In this document: in pieces, positions 1-8,372 of the stretch
Numbering within the stretch: the stretch's first letter is position 1
Layout: each line of letters begins with the position of its first letter
NCBI RefSeq assembly: GCF_031181555.1
Contig: NZ_JAPSKQ010000005.1
Coordinates: 24,437 to 88,436 of the forward strand
Length of the DNA: 64,000 nt
Origin: Streptomyces sp.
GTDB taxonomy: Bacteria; Actinomycetota; Actinomycetes; Streptomycetales; Streptomycetaceae
Direction: 5' to 3'
The notes under the pieces: generated by a model
Databases searched by the model: none
What the model was told of the DNA's origin: nothing
The model's input: only the letters and a program-made list of their open reading frames with translations
Translations under genes and position numbers: made by a program

Positions 1-670
1 TCACCTGGACGGGCTTGTTGCAGCTCACCGTGCCGTGGAGGGTGGCCTTGCCGTTGAGGGTGCTCGCCGTGCCCTTCAGCGCGACGGCGAGGCCGAGGTC
101 GAGCTCGGCCGGCGGGGGCGGGTTGTCGATGTGGACCTCGCCGCGGGCGGCGGTGGAGCCTCCCTCGCAGTGCTGTACGAAGGTGGCGTCGAGCTTCTCC
201 ACGTACCCCTGCGGACCGAACTCCACGGCGTTGATGGTGAATTCGCCGGTGAGGGTGTTGCATCCGCGGCCGTTGCCGCTGAGGGAGAGGCCGGGCTCGG
301 TCGGCTCGTTGAAGGGGTGGCGGGTGGCTCCGGTGTACGTGCCCGGTGCGAGGGCCGTGCCGGAGGGGGCGGCGAGGTCGAGGTACCACCAGTCGCCGTT
401 GGCTCCGTCCACGGAGAGGGAGACGACGTTGTTCCCGGTGTCGGCGGAAACGTTCAGGCGGTCCTGGGACGAGGTCGAGTAGGCGTAGGACTGGCCGCCA
501 CTGACCCAGTCGCCCTCGTCGCCGCTGAAGCTGAAGGAGCCCTCGGCGACCGGCTGCGCGTGCGCCTCGGGGCCGGGCAGCAGGCCGGTGGAGCCGGTGG
601 CGAGGCCCAGGGCCAGTGCGAGGACGACGGCGGCGCGGCCGAGGACGCGTCCGGGCGCGGTGAGTTTCAT
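1..670 (-). CDS. secreted protein of unknown function (3' end beyond window)
   Basis: The gene reads leftward off the window edge; 223 codons are visible and no stop is reached. ATG at 670 is chosen because a GGGGG Shine-Dalgarno block (679-683) lies 8 nt upstream; the in-frame ATG at 676 would be only 2 nt away. The first ~40 residues are a typical Sec signal: basic start (MKLTAPGRVLGRA), hydrophobic run, then an A-H-A-type cleavage site near residue 40. The mature part is Gly/Ser/Thr-rich with aromatic stretches (DWWYLDL) and at least three cysteines, looking like an extracellular beta-sandwich. No family is recognised. It is divergent from the beta-helix gene at 1084. Confidence 0.75.
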   Translation of the reverse strand, partial: MKLTAPGRVLGRAAVVLALALGLATGSTGLLPGPEAHAQPVAEGSFSFSGDEGDWVSGGQSYAYSTSSQDRLNVSADTGNNVVSLSVDGANGDWWYLDLAAPSGTALAPGTYTGATRHPFNEPTEPGLSLSGNGRGCNTLTGEFTINAVEFGPQGYVEKLDATFVQHCEGGSTAARGEVHIDNPPPPAELDLGLAVALKGTASTLNGKATLHGTVSCNKPVQV

Positions 671-1083
671 GGACATATCCCCCACAGAGATTGGAGTTCC
701 CCTGTGCCGACGGGAACCGATCATCGGCGGGGTGAGTCTGCCAAGCGCGTGGGAGCGCTACAACTGCGTTTTTCCAGCCTTCAGTTGATGTTCGTCCGTA
801 CGCGCGCGGGGGAGCCGGGCCTGCCGGGGTGACCGGCGCGGCCGCGGGACCGGCCGCGCCGGTGGCGAGTGCGCCGGAGCAAAGCCGCGTCCGGCCGGTG
901 GGCGGGGCGGGACCCGGTCGTGACCCGTCACGGTGTCCGGCGCCGTTCGGGACTGTCCCGGACACCGTGAAGTGCTTGCGGCGGCGGGGTGGACCCGGGC
1001 AGCGTTCCTGTCGCACGGGCGAGCGGCGGGAACGGACCCCTCGCCCGTGCCCCACACGACCTTTCACCGGAGGGGGAACATCC
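671..1083. other. divergent intergenic region with a 13-bp inverted repeat
   Basis: This 413-bp gap separates two divergent genes for secreted proteins. Its clearest element is a perfect 13-bp inverted repeat (928-940 and 958-970) with a 17-nt spacer. A second, weaker pair (CAGTTG/CAACTG) lies near 760-790 in a locally AT-richer patch that could hold the leftward promoter. No convincing coding sequence was seen. Confidence 0.5.
928..970. repeat. perfect 13-bp inverted repeat upstream of beta-helix gene
   Basis: Arms TCACGGTGTCCGG and CCGGACACCGTGA are exact complements separated by 17 nt. No gene ends here, so a terminator is unlikely. It ends 113 bp before the ATG at 1084, fitting an operator or a leader-RNA hairpin. 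Confidence 0.6.
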
Positions 1084-2148
1084 ATGCGCAAGCACCTGCG
1101 CATCGGTCTGCCGTGCCTGGCGGCGGCCGTGACGACGCTGGTTCCGGGCGGCCCGGGGGCGTCGGCCGCTCCGGCCGGGGGCGAGGACGTCACCGTGTAC
1201 GTCGGCTCCGGCGGAACCTCGCTCGCCGGGCTCTCGGGGACGTCACTCCTGCGGGTGGCCGGGAAGGCCGGCCTCACCGCGCAGAATCCGGTCGGGTCCC
1301 TGCGTGACGCCCAGGCCGTGCTCGAGGCCAGGCACACGAGGAACGCGACGATCATGCTCCGCGGCGGCACCTACACCGATGCCGGGGTGGAGTGGGGGCC
1401 GGGCATCGCCGACGGTACGGTCACGGTCAAGGCCCAGCCGGGGACGGGCCCCGTCACGTTCGACGGGCGGGCGGCCAGGGCCGGGTACTGGACGAAGGTC
1501 GGTCCGGCCTCGCCCAAGCTGAACTTCCAGGGGCCGTACACCGTGCAGCGCTACGGCGACGGGGGGATCAAGGCCACGGGGACCAGGCAGGACGGCCCGG
1601 TCAAAGGGCTCGTGGTCAACCGGATCACCTTCAAGAAGATCGGCAATGCCTGGGTCAAGGGCGGCAAGGGCTACGCCGGCGTGCACCTGAACTACGTCTC
1701 GAAGGCCAGGATCACCAACAACTCGTTCGTCAACCTCGAGAACAAGACGGTCCCGGGGAACACCCACGGTGTCTACCTCGCCTTCCACCAGACGCAGAAG
1801 ACACCCGGGAGCAACGGGAACCTGGTGAAGGGGAACACCTTCCAGGTCATCTCCGGCGACCCCGTCCGCGCCAGCGACGGCAGCAGCGGGAACAAGGTCC
1901 AGGGGAACGTCTTCAAGAAGGGCCGCGACCACAAGGGGAAGACCCGGGGGAACGGCAACTACGGGATGTTCACCTACTGGGCGTTCCCGAGGGCCGACAC
2001 CTGCGGAAAGGGCGGAAACACGTTCTCGGGCAACACCTACACCGTGAACTACTACAACAAGAAGGCACCGGCCGTCCGCTCGGGGTCCGACACCGGCCGC
2101 ACCTGCAAGTCCGTCAAGGACACGGGCGGCAACACCTACAAGCGCTAG
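1084..2148 (+). CDS. secreted right-handed beta-helix protein
   Basis: 354 aa. ATG 1084 is preceded by a strong GGAGGGGG Shine-Dalgarno. Residues 1-30 form a Sec signal peptide (MRKHLRIGLP, hydrophobic stretch, cleavage near ASA-AP). The mature protein has the spaced Asn/Gly pattern of PbH1 right-handed parallel beta-helices (ITNNSF, GNTF, GNKVQGNVF, GNTFSGNTY), as in extracellular polysaccharide lyases and pectate-lyase-like proteins. N-terminal sequence (SLRDAQAVLEAR, MLRGGTY) resembles the opening strand of such folds. Two cysteines near the C-terminus may form a disulfide. The likely role is extracellular polysaccharide binding or cleavage, but the substrate cannot be inferred and catalytic residues were not identified. 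Confidence 0.85.
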   Translation: MRKHLRIGLPCLAAAVTTLVPGGPGASAAPAGGEDVTVYVGSGGTSLAGLSGTSLLRVAGKAGLTAQNPVGSLRDAQAVLEARHTRNATIMLRGGTYTDAGVEWGPGIADGTVTVKAQPGTGPVTFDGRAARAGYWTKVGPASPKLNFQGPYTVQRYGDGGIKATGTRQDGPVKGLVVNRITFKKIGNAWVKGGKGYAGVHLNYVSKARITNNSFVNLENKTVPGNTHGVYLAFHQTQKTPGSNGNLVKGNTFQVISGDPVRASDGSSGNKVQGNVFKKGRDHKGKTRGNGNYGMFTYWAFPRADTCGKGGNTFSGNTYTVNYYNKKAPAVRSGSDTGRTCKSVKDTGGNTYKR

Positions 2149-2182
2149 GCGGGCGGCGGACGCGGGAAACCCGCGCCGCGGC

Positions 2183-2215
2183 GTTCTGGGCCTCCCCCGA
2201 CGGCAGGCCCAGAAC
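2183..2215. terminator. convergent bidirectional terminator
   Basis: Perfect 11-bp stem (GTTCTGGGCCT / AGGCCCAGAAC) with an 11-nt loop, lying between the convergent beta-helix gene and the ester cyclase gene. No T-tract, as is common in Streptomyces. Confidence 0.75.
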
Positions 2216-2260
2216 CCTGGTCGTCGCCTCTGACAGAGGACGCGCCGTTCCCGGCGGAGC

Positions 2261-2968
2261 TCACATCTCCGTCGGTTCCACCGCCCCCAGCTGCACCATC
2301 AGCCCGAGCCGGTCGTACTGCCACCAGCCCTCGACGATCTTTCCGTTCCCGCCGAAGCGGAAGATGGTCGTGCCCGTCATGGAGACCTTCCTCCCCGTGG
2401 CCGGAATCCCGAGGAAGTCGCCCTTGTGGGTTCCCTCCCAGCTCCACCGCGTGCACACGCGGTCCCCCTGGGCGATCTGGTCCTCGATCCGGAACGAGAA
2501 GTCGAAGCCGCCGCGCCACACGTCCATGTCCCGCCGGAAGTGGTCCAGTCCGATGGCGTCCTGCTCGTTGGCGGGATCATGGTCGTGGTAGTGCTCCTCG
2601 ACCAGGCCCGTCATCGGCGACAGGTCGCCCTCGGTGACCAGCACCTCGAAGAACTGCCGCGCGGTGTCCGTGTTCAGCTGCGCGTCCCGCACCACGTCCA
2701 GGTCCGTGAACGTGGGCATCCCGTCGCAGAGTGCCACCATCTCCTGGAAGATCCGGTCGGTCTCCGGAAGCTGCGAGTTCCGCATCGCCTCCTCGTACGA
2801 CGGAAACTCCACGATCTCGACGACATGCGTCGCGTCCGAGTGGTCCTTGCCGACCACGGCGTGCGTGGCCGTCCGCTTCCCCCTGGTCTGCTCGACCCAC
2901 TGGTCCATGAGCCGGTCCATCTCCTCGAGCCGGCTCGTCCTGCAGTCGATGAGCTGTACGAAGGTCAT
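2261..2968 (-). CDS. SnoaL-like ester cyclase with N-terminal alpha/beta domain
   Basis: 235 aa. ATG 2968 follows GGAGG at 8-nt spacing; the frame is open further upstream but there is no better start. Residues ~1-95 resemble a ferredoxin-like antibiotic-monooxygenase-type domain (MTFVQLIDCRT; HVVEIVEFPSYEEAMRNS). Residues ~97-230 are a SnoaL-like/ester-cyclase domain of NTF2 fold (EEHYHDHDPANEQ; GLDHFRRDM; WSWEGTHKGDFLGIPATGRKV; GKIVEGWW), the fold used by polyketide cyclases and ketosteroid-isomerase-like proteins. No polyketide genes lie nearby, so a standalone, possibly detoxifying, role is more likely. The fusion is seen directly; the substrate is unknown. Confidence 0.85.
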   Translation of the reverse strand: MTFVQLIDCRTSRLEEMDRLMDQWVEQTRGKRTATHAVVGKDHSDATHVVEIVEFPSYEEAMRNSQLPETDRIFQEMVALCDGMPTFTDLDVVRDAQLNTDTARQFFEVLVTEGDLSPMTGLVEEHYHDHDPANEQDAIGLDHFRRDMDVWRGGFDFSFRIEDQIAQGDRVCTRWSWEGTHKGDFLGIPATGRKVSMTGTTIFRFGGNGKIVEGWWQYDRLGLMVQLGAVEPTEM

Positions 2969-3146
2969 GGCATTCGCCTCCGGCGCCCCCTGGGTCCGGT
3001 TCCTGTCAGCACCATTTTCCCTCCGGGCGCGGGCTCCGGCCCGCCCAGCCGCTGCCGGGGCCGGCCCGGCCGCCGCCCGCCGGTCGCTCGGGGCCACCGC
3101 ACCTTCACCGTGCCTGCCACCGGCCCGCCACGACCTCCCCACGGGG

Positions 3147-3920
3147 CTACTGGGGCCCGTACTTCCGCCCCGTCCGCGAGGAGATCCCGCCCAGCACGCC
3201 GCGCGGGACCAGCTTCGCCGCTCCCATCAGCGCCTTGTACCGGGGGTCCGGGATCGACACCGACTTGCCCCGGGCCAGGTCCGCGAGGGCCGCCGCCGCG
3301 ACCTTGTCCGCGTCCAGCCACATCCAGTTCGGGATGTTGTCCGTCCCCATCCCGGCCCGCTCGTGGAACTCGGTGCGCACGAACCCCGGGCACAGTGCCA
3401 TCAGGCGTACGCCGCTGTCCGCCAGATCCCGCGCCGCGCCCTGGGTGAACTGCACGACCCACGCCTTGGACGCCCCGTAGGTCCCGCGCGGCAGGAACGC
3501 CGCGACCGAGGCGACGTTCACGACGCCCCCGCGCCCGCGCTCCCGCATCGCCTCCGCCGCCGCCGAGGTCAGCCGGAGCACCGCCTCGCAGTGCACCTTG
3601 AGCATCCTCAGCTCGTCGGCCATGGGGACGTCGAGGTAGCGGCCCTTGTTGCCGAAGCCGGCGTTGTTGACCAGCAGGTCGATCGGGTTCTTGCGGTCAC
3701 CGAGCCGGGCGGCCACCGCCTCGATGCCCTGGTCCTCCGCCAGGTCGGCCGTCAGCACCTCCGCCTCGATGCCGTGGCGGTCGTGCAGCTCGGTCGCCTG
3801 TTCCCGCAGCCGTCCGGTGTCGCGGGCCACCAGCACCAGGTCGTGTCCGTCGGCCGCCAGCCGCCGCGCGAACGCGGCACCGATCCCCGCCGTCGATCCC
3901 GTAATCAGAGCCGTTGTCAT
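3147..3920 (-). CDS. short-chain dehydrogenase/reductase (SDR)
   Basis: 257 aa, normal length for a classical SDR. The Rossmann motif TGSTAGIG is at residues 7-14, NNAG at 85-88, the catalytic Ser at 138 and YGASK (Y148, K152) are all present. This indicates an NAD(P)(H)-dependent oxidoreductase of the DltE/YqjQ-like subgroup; the substrate cannot be told. ATG 3920 has no Shine-Dalgarno, but TACTCT lies 6 nt upstream as a plausible -10 hexamer, so the mRNA is probably leaderless. It sits 178 bp upstream of the cyclase gene on the same strand and 79 bp from the multicopper oxidase gene. Confidence 0.92.
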   Translation of the reverse strand: MTTALITGSTAGIGAAFARRLAADGHDLVLVARDTGRLREQATELHDRHGIEAEVLTADLAEDQGIEAVAARLGDRKNPIDLLVNNAGFGNKGRYLDVPMADELRMLKVHCEAVLRLTSAAAEAMRERGRGGVVNVASVAAFLPRGTYGASKAWVVQFTQGAARDLADSGVRLMALCPGFVRTEFHERAGMGTDNIPNWMWLDADKVAAAALADLARGKSVSIPDPRYKALMGAAKLVPRGVLGGISSRTGRKYGPQ

Positions 3921-3999
3921 GGCGCAAGAGTAGTTACCCGGAGCGGAGGCGTCCGCTCTGTGGCCTCGCCCCGCGCGGATGCGCCGGAGACCGGTCGGT

Positions 4000-5598
4000 T
4001 CAGCCCTCCCCGTGCCCGCGTCCATGGCCCGCATGCCCCGCATGCCCCGGCGGCGTCCCGGCCGGCCGGCCCTTCTCCACCACCACGAACTGGCCCATCA
4101 TCCCTTCGTCTTCGTGGTACAGCAGATGACAGTGGTACATGTACGGAGTGTTCGGATCGGCCGGTCCCGTGAAGCGCAGCACCAGCCTCATCGTCGTACC
4201 GTGCGGCACGAACACCGTGTCCTTCGGCCCCCGCAGGGCCGGCGGCGGAGCCGAGCCGTTCACCTCCACCACACGGAACTGCACGTCGTGCACATGGAAG
4301 TTGTGCGGCATGCCGTTCGTGTTGCGTACCGTCCACACCTCCGTCGTCCCGCGCACGACCGTCTCGTCGATGCGTCCCCTGTCCATCGCCCGGCCGTTGA
4401 TCCCGGACCGTTTCAGATCGAAGTGCCGTCCGCGCACGGCCTCCTCCTCGCGCGGCAGCTCCACCTCGGCAAGCTCGGCGGGAAGCCCCGGTGACGGCCG
4501 CAGCCGCTCGGCCGCACGCAACTCCAGTACGTCGAAGGAGTCGTCGCCCCCGCCGAACCGCCGCTGCCAGGCGTCCCCGTAGTTGTCCTGGGGGAAGCTG
4601 CGGAGCATCACCCGCTCACCCGCCTCCATCCGCACGACGATCTCGGCGCGCTCACCCGGTGACAGCTGCACCCGGTCCATGACCGCGGGCCGCGCCGACA
4701 GACCGCCGTCCGTGCCCACCAGCGAGAAGGCGCGGCCGTCCGGGAAACCGAAGGCATAGGTGCGCGCGGTGGACGCGTTGAGCAGCCGCAGCCGTATCAG
4801 CTCGTCGTACACCTTCCGGTAGGGGCGCAAGGTGCCGTTGACCATGGTCCGGTCGCCCAGGAAGCCCACGTTCTGCATCAGCCGACGGCCGCCGGCCAGC
4901 CGGGAGCCGTCGAAACGGACGTCCTGCACGACGACGGGCAGGTCGTCGACGCCGTACCGCTTCGGCAGGGGGAGGCGTGCCGACTCCTCGTCGTCGAGGA
5001 GGAACAGGCCCGCCAGGCCGCGCCGGACGTGCGCCTCGGTTCTGCCGTGCGGATGCGGGTGGTACCAGAGCGTCGCCGCGGGCTGGTCCACCGTCCAGTG
5101 CGGTGTCCAGGAGGCGCCCGGGGCGATCGCCTGGTGCGGGCCGCCGTCCATCCGCGCCGGCAGGTGCATGCCGTGCCAGTGCACGGAGGACGCCTCCTCC
5201 AGGCCGTTGCTGATCCGCACGCGCACCTTCTCGCCGCGCTGTGCCCGCAGCGTCGGGCCGAGATAGGAGCCGTTGAACCCCCAGGTGGGGGTCTTCACCC
5301 CGTCCCGGAACTCCGTCTCGCCCGCCTGCATGCGCAGGTCGAAGACCCGTGTGCCGTCCTTCTCTACGGTCGACTCGGCCAGCGGCGGTATCGCCAGCGC
5401 GTTGTCGAACGGCGCCTTGCCCACCGTGCTGACCCTCGCGTCGGTCCACAGCCAGGCGAACAGGCCGCCGACGGCCACGGCGACCGCGGTGACCAGCGAA
5501 CCGAGCACGATGACAAGCCGCTTCCAGCGGAAGGCGCGGCGAGTGCCGGGCGGGCTTCCCCCGTCCGGTGCCGCGCTTCGAGACGTGTGGCGAGACAT
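4000..5598 (-). CDS. membrane-anchored multicopper oxidase (CotA/bilirubin-oxidase type)
   Basis: 532 aa. All four copper-ligand segments of a three-domain multicopper oxidase are present in order: HWHGMH, WYHPHPHG, HNFHVHDVQF and the C-terminal HCHLLYHEDEGMM, the Met fitting a type-1 copper axial ligand. Such enzymes couple one-electron oxidation of phenols or metals to O2 reduction. After a short basic cytoplasmic tail, residues ~20-50 form one transmembrane helix, suggesting an N-terminally anchored extracytoplasmic enzyme. The C-terminus is a His/Gly-rich tail (GHAGHAGHGRGHGEG) that may bind copper. ATG 5598 has GAGGA 10 nt upstream; an upstream in-frame extension at 5727 lacks such a site. 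No copper regulator is adjacent. Confidence 0.93.
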   Translation of the reverse strand: MSRHTSRSAAPDGGSPPGTRRAFRWKRLVIVLGSLVTAVAVAVGGLFAWLWTDARVSTVGKAPFDNALAIPPLAESTVEKDGTRVFDLRMQAGETEFRDGVKTPTWGFNGSYLGPTLRAQRGEKVRVRISNGLEEASSVHWHGMHLPARMDGGPHQAIAPGASWTPHWTVDQPAATLWYHPHPHGRTEAHVRRGLAGLFLLDDEESARLPLPKRYGVDDLPVVVQDVRFDGSRLAGGRRLMQNVGFLGDRTMVNGTLRPYRKVYDELIRLRLLNASTARTYAFGFPDGRAFSLVGTDGGLSARPAVMDRVQLSPGERAEIVVRMEAGERVMLRSFPQDNYGDAWQRRFGGGDDSFDVLELRAAERLRPSPGLPAELAEVELPREEEAVRGRHFDLKRSGINGRAMDRGRIDETVVRGTTEVWTVRNTNGMPHNFHVHDVQFRVVEVNGSAPPPALRGPKDTVFVPHGTTMRLVLRFTGPADPNTPYMYHCHLLYHEDEGMMGQFVVVEKGRPAGTPPGHAGHAGHGRGHGEG

Positions 5599-5900
5599 GC
5601 ATCGAGCGTCCTCGGTCACGATGCGCCGGACATCGGGGAACCGCCCCGACCCGCCCCTGAACCGACCCTCGCCCGCAGTCCGGGTTCCGCCCCTGGGAGC
5701 CGTGCGGCGCCCGGCCGGGGACGGCATGCCGGGGGCGGGGGAGGAAGGCGTGGGGATTCCCGGCGGTGCATACCCGGCTCGCGGAGGCCCGCCGCGGCGG
5801 CCGGGCGCGCCCTGCCACCGCGGCGGGAAACGTGCCGGACGGACCCGAACGCCCCGAAGGCCCGGACGGCCCGTCCGGCCCGAACATGCCGGACGAGCCG

Positions 5901-6581
5901 TCAGGCCTTGGCGTCCGTTCCGTACTTCTCCACGTACGTCCGTGCCACCGCCCGGGCTTCCGGATGCAGCGCCTCGCCCGCCGTCAGCAGCCGGGGCAGC
6001 AGCGCTCGCTCGGTCGTGATCGCCCGGAACTGCAGCGCGACCGTCACCTCGTGTTCCGGCCGGTGCACGATCCGCACCGCGTCGCCCGCCCGTATCTCAC
6101 CGGGCCGGATCACCCGCAGGTACGCGCCCGGGGCGCCCCGCTCCGTGAACCGCTTCACCCAGCCCTTCTCACCCATGTGGCCCTGGAAGGTGCGGCAGGG
6201 GATGCGCCCGGAGGTGATCTCCAGCACCACCTCGGCCCCGACGGCCCAGCGCTCGCCGATCAGGGCGCCGGACACGTCGATGCCCGCGGTGGTGAGGTTC
6301 TCGCCGAACGAGCCGTTCCGCAGCGGGCGCCCCAGCGTGCGCTCCCACTCGTCGAGGTCCTCGCGGGCCATGGCGTACACGGCCTGGTCGTCTCCGCCGT
6401 GGTGCCGCGTCTCGCACACGGCGTCCCCGGCCAGTCCGCTCGCGCCGGTCCCCTTCGTCCCCGGCGCCGCCACCCGCACCGGCCCGTCCACGGGTTGCTT
6501 GTCGATACCGGTCAGACCCTCGGGGTGGTCCGTGTACGGCACGGCCCTGGGGCGTCCCAGGTTCACAGACAGAAGCTTCAT
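5901..6581 (-). CDS. MOSC-domain protein
   Basis: 226 aa. The MOSC (molybdenum cofactor sulfurase C-terminal) family pattern is clear: N-terminal MKLLSVNLGRPR, KQPVDGPVRV, then GLAGDAVCETRHHGGDDQAVYAMA, GSFGENLTTAGIDV, and the active-site cysteine in GRIPCRTFQGHMG. Stand-alone MOSC proteins of the YiiM type are linked to sulfur or molybdenum-cofactor chemistry and to reduction of N-hydroxylated purines. ATG 6581 has no Shine-Dalgarno; TACCGT lies 6 nt upstream, fitting a leaderless transcript. It is divergent from the LysR gene at 6662 with an 80-bp gap, so the regulator may control it. Confidence 0.9.
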   Translation of the reverse strand: MKLLSVNLGRPRAVPYTDHPEGLTGIDKQPVDGPVRVAAPGTKGTGASGLAGDAVCETRHHGGDDQAVYAMAREDLDEWERTLGRPLRNGSFGENLTTAGIDVSGALIGERWAVGAEVVLEITSGRIPCRTFQGHMGEKGWVKRFTERGAPGAYLRVIRPGEIRAGDAVRIVHRPEHEVTVALQFRAITTERALLPRLLTAGEALHPEARAVARTYVEKYGTDAKA

Positions 6582-6661
6582 GGGCGCACGGTAGGCGATG
6601 AGAGCCAAAGCGTCGACGCAATATTCGGCGTCACGTCAAAGGGCGGCTTATCCTTGGGGGT

Positions 6662-7558
6662 GTGATCGAAGCTCGTCATCTGCGTGTGCTGCGCGCCGTG
6701 GCCACCACCGGTTCCTTCTCCGCCGCGGCCCGCGAACTGGGCTGCACCCAGCCCGCCGTCAGCCAGCAGATGAAAGCCCTGGAGGGGTCCGTCGGCACGC
6801 CCCTGCTCATCCGCAGCGGCCGCGAGATGCGCCTGACGCAGGCCGGTGAGGCGCTGGTGCGGCACGCGGCCGGGATCCTCGCCGGGCTCACCGCCGCCGA
6901 AGAAGAGGTCGCCGCCATCGCGGGGCTGCGCGCGGGCCGGGTCCGGCTCGTCTCCTTCCCCAGCGGCAGCTCCACGCTCGTCCCGACGGCCCTCGCCGCC
7001 CTGCGCGGCGCCCACCCCGGCACCCGGGTCTCCCTGGAGGAGGCCGAGCCGCCCCGCTCCGTCGAGATGCTGCGCGAGGGCGACTGCGACGTGGCTCTCG
7101 CCTTCCGCTACGAGGGGGCGGCGGGTGCCGAGGAGTGGGACGACCTCGTCGTGCGGCCGCTGCTGACGGACCGGCTCGTGGGGCTCGTGTCCGAACGGCA
7201 CCGGCTCGCGCACGCGGAGTCCGTCGCCATCGGTGAACTCGCCGAGGAGCCGTGGATCGCCGGCTGTCCACGCTGCCGGGGGCAGCTGGTCGAGGTGTGC
7301 GAGGCGGCCGGGTTCACCCCGCGCATCGACTTCGCGACCGACGACTATCCGGCGGTCGCCGGCCTGGTCGGCGCCGGGCTCGGCGTCGCCGTCCTGCCGC
7401 AGCTGGCCATCGAGTCCGTACGGCCCAGGAGGGTGCGCACCGTCGCCCTGGAGCCCGCCGTGCGGCGGGAGATCGTCGCGCTCACCCTTCCCGACCTCGC
7501 GCAGGTGCCGGCGGTCGTCGCGACGCTGGACCAGTTGGCGCGGGCGGCGGCTCGGTAG
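6662..7558 (+). CDS. LysR-family transcriptional regulator
   Basis: 298 aa, standard LTTR length. The N-terminal winged helix-turn-helix is at residues ~1-60 (LRVLRAVATTGSFSAAARELGCTQPAVSQQMKALE), followed by a linker helix and a periplasmic-binding-like effector domain (~90-290). A C-P-R-C motif at the middle of the effector domain (GCPRCRGQ) could be redox or metal sensitive; that is inference. GTG 6662 has only a very close G-run upstream, while TATCCT at about 6650-6655 could be a -10 of a leaderless message. Divergence from the MOSC gene over 80 bp suggests mutual or target regulation. Confidence 0.92.
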   Translation: MIEARHLRVLRAVATTGSFSAAARELGCTQPAVSQQMKALEGSVGTPLLIRSGREMRLTQAGEALVRHAAGILAGLTAAEEEVAAIAGLRAGRVRLVSFPSGSSTLVPTALAALRGAHPGTRVSLEEAEPPRSVEMLREGDCDVALAFRYEGAAGAEEWDDLVVRPLLTDRLVGLVSERHRLAHAESVAIGELAEEPWIAGCPRCRGQLVEVCEAAGFTPRIDFATDDYPAVAGLVGAGLGVAVLPQLAIESVRPRRVRTVALEPAVRREIVALTLPDLAQVPAVVATLDQLARAAAR

Positions 7559-7622
7559 CCCGGGCCGGGGCCGGCGGGACCGCTCCCGCGTGACGGTCGG
7601 TGACCGGCCAGGGAAAAGACAA

Positions 7623-7648
7623 GGGCACGCGTGCGTGCCCCAGTTTTT
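7623..7648. terminator. convergent terminator, lysR-like gene / whiD
   Basis: 8-bp perfect stem GGGCACGC / GCGTGCCC with 2-nt loop, followed on the plus strand by CAGTTTTT; on the minus strand it is followed by CTTGTCTTTT. It therefore works as a classic T-tailed terminator in both directions. Confidence 0.85.
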
Positions 7649-7662
7649 ACAGAAACGTTCCT

Positions 7663-7992
7663 TCAGGTGTTCGAAGCGGCGTGCCCGCCGGCTGCCGATG
7701 CCGATACCAGCCTGTTGCGCGCCCGCCCCATGAGCTCTTCGCGCTCGTCCTCGGTCAGTCCGCCCCACACGCCGTACGGCTCGCGCACCGCCAGCGCGTG
7801 GGCGGCGCACTCGGCGCGCACCGGGCACCTCATGCAGACCTCTTTGGCCGAGTTCTCGCGAGCGCTTCGAGCCGCGCCCCGCTCACCTTCGGGGTGGAAG
7901 AAGAGCGAGCTGTCCACCCCGCGGCACGCAGCCAGGAGCTGCCAGTCCCACAGGTCCGCGTTCGGTCCGGGAAGGCGGGAGAAATCTGCCAT
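7663..7992 (-). CDS. whiD: WhiB-family Fe-S regulator WhiD
   Basis: 109 aa. The four [4Fe-4S] ligands are C23, C53, C56 and C62 (C-x29-C-x2-C-x5-C), followed by the family turn YGVWGG and a basic C-terminal segment. The N-terminus MADFSRLPGPNADLWDWQ matches my memory of S. coelicolor WhiD (SCO4767), needed for late sporulation and spore-wall maturation; WhiB-like proteins act with the sigma-A/HrdB sigma factor and respond to O2/NO. ATG 7992 has AAGGGG at 7-nt spacing. The gene is divergent from bldM across an unusually AT-rich 380-bp gap, as expected for this conserved developmental locus. Confidence 0.95.
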   Translation of the reverse strand: MADFSRLPGPNADLWDWQLLAACRGVDSSLFFHPEGERGAARSARENSAKEVCMRCPVRAECAAHALAVREPYGVWGGLTEDEREELMGRARNRLVSASAAGGHAASNT

Positions 7993-8372
7993 TGCGTGAC
8001 CCCTTGTAGCCGTTCTGGGCGGATCCGGTGTCCACGACCGTACAACTACGATCAAAGGAGATGAAAATATGACTCATTGCGAATCTAGCTCCGGACACCA
8101 GCAAACGGGAAGAAAAGGGGCTGAATGGGGCACGGGTTGTGATGAAAGTTCGGGGGTCCGTCGCGCGCGTCTGCATCGTGTCCGCCTCCTCACGTAGAGT
8201 GCCGAAGATGGCAGACGGCCCCGTAACTCTTTCGAGTGACCGTCGTTGAGAGTGCGAGGCGGTTGAAAGAACAAGCGCTCGGGCAGGCGTCCGAGACGGT
8301 CGACCGCACAGGTGACGATTTCGTACCAGCCTGGAGGCTCAAGGTGACGCGCATCAGCTGCGGAGGGCGGCC
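7993..8372. other. whiD-bldM divergent regulatory region
   Basis: This 380-bp gap carries the promoters of two developmental regulators. The stretch ~8040-8120 is much more AT-rich than the surrounding sequence (for example AAAGGAGATGAAAATATGACTC), consistent with regulator binding. It also holds a candidate small ORF at 8069. I could not assign BldN, BldD or other boxes with confidence. Confidence 0.6.
8069..8197 (+). CDS. candidate 42-aa small ORF upstream of bldM
   Basis: ATG 8069 sits 8 nt after AAAGGAG (8054-8060), an excellent Shine-Dalgarno, and opens a 42-codon frame ending TAG at 8195-8197. An even shorter frame (ATG 8061, MKI stop) overlaps it. Codon use is unlike the neighbours: many A/T third positions (ACT, CAT, GAA, TCT, AGA, AAA), so either it is a translated leader or small peptide in a regulatory region, or chance. 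It ends 175 bp before bldM. I do not recognise the sequence. Confidence 0.25.
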   Translation: MTHCESSSGHQQTGRKGAEWGTGCDESSGVRRARLHRVRLLT

